A stretch of 6,524 nucleotides of DNA, taken from positions 1 through 6,524 of the forward strand of contig URYA01000091.1 of the NCBI GenBank assembly GCA_900551975.1. Reading direction: 5' to 3'. Below are positions 6,486 to 6,524 of this stretch, in pieces (positions within the stretch are counted from its first letter, which is position 1; every line of letters starts with the position of its first letter). The position numbers were made by a program, and so were the translations under genes. This stretch comes from an uncultured Collinsella sp. Lineage in GTDB: Bacteria > Actinomycetota > Coriobacteriia > Coriobacteriales > Coriobacteriaceae. The notes beneath the pieces were generated by a model, which ran no database searches, was not told the DNA's origin, and saw nothing but the letters and a program-made list of their open reading frames with translations.

Positions 6486-6524
6486 TTGGCCGAGTTGATG
6501 GCCCGCACCTGTTGGCACTATGAA
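6486..6524 (+). CDS. Start of a gene running off the right edge, possibly a SorC/DeoR-type transcriptional regulator (partial)
   Basis: From TTG at 6486 the frame reads MAELMARTCWHYE and stays open to the last base. GAGGGG at 6471-6476 lies 9 nt before this TTG, while the in-frame ATG at 6498 is 21 nt away, so TTG is slightly preferred. The frame is closed by a stop at 6453-6455 just upstream, so the gene must start in this interval. SorC-family sugar-binding regulators often begin with a pattern like LLARxAWLYYvEGLTQ before their helix-turn-helix; LMARTCWHYE fits that pattern. Only 13 residues are visible, so both the existence of the gene and its family are tentative. Confidence 0.35.
   Translation, partial: MAELMARTCWHYE

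Noticed and set aside
6160..6498. 112-residue plus-strand open frame
   Set aside because: It overlaps the minus-strand frame and the better-supported start at 6486, has unusual composition and no domain.

Overview
The window looks like a piece of a moderately GC-rich actinobacterial chromosome. The short, mostly convergent or divergent genes, the alanine- and glutamate-rich proteins and the style of the two conserved genes suggest a gut Coriobacteriia member such as Collinsella. That placement is an inference from sequence character, not from a marker gene.

Layout, left to right. (1) Positions 1-1293, minus strand: the first 431 codons of nadE, glutamine-hydrolysing NAD+ synthetase, cut by the window edge inside its synthetase domain. 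(2) Positions 1294-1496: a divergent intergenic region with a likely nadE -10 box and a perfect 13-nt palindrome. (3) Positions 1497-2447, plus strand: an unrecognised membrane protein with two hydrophobic segments and a long Ser/Thr/Asn/Gln/Gly tail, closed by a strong intrinsic terminator. (4) Positions 2587-3888, plus strand: an unrecognised 433-residue protein with a possible LOTUS/OST-HTH-like winged-helix N-terminus, a lysine-rich patch, about 210 residues of Glu/Pro/Ala-rich linker and a compact C-terminal domain. A 15-bp terminator hairpin follows it. (5) Positions 3938-4124: a non-coding stretch with a 15-nt imperfect tandem repeat and a large, almost fully self-complementary element capped by a C(UUCG)G hairpin. 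This is the most unusual part of the window. (6) Positions 4128-5807, minus strand: ettA, a complete ABC-F translational factor. (7) Positions 5808-6485: about 680 bases without a convincing gene, holding the ettA leader with one hairpin. (8) Positions 6486-6524, plus strand: the probable first 13 codons of a gene running off the edge, whose start resembles SorC/DeoR-type sugar-binding transcriptional regulators.

The genes do not form one operon. nadE (NAD+ supply) and ettA (energy-sensing gate on translation) are housekeeping genes facing left. The two unknown plus-strand genes each have their own terminator and look like separate transcription units. The palindromic element lies between the converging 3' ends of the 2587-3888 gene and ettA, where it could be an extragenic repeat, a structured RNA or a 3'-end structure for ettA.
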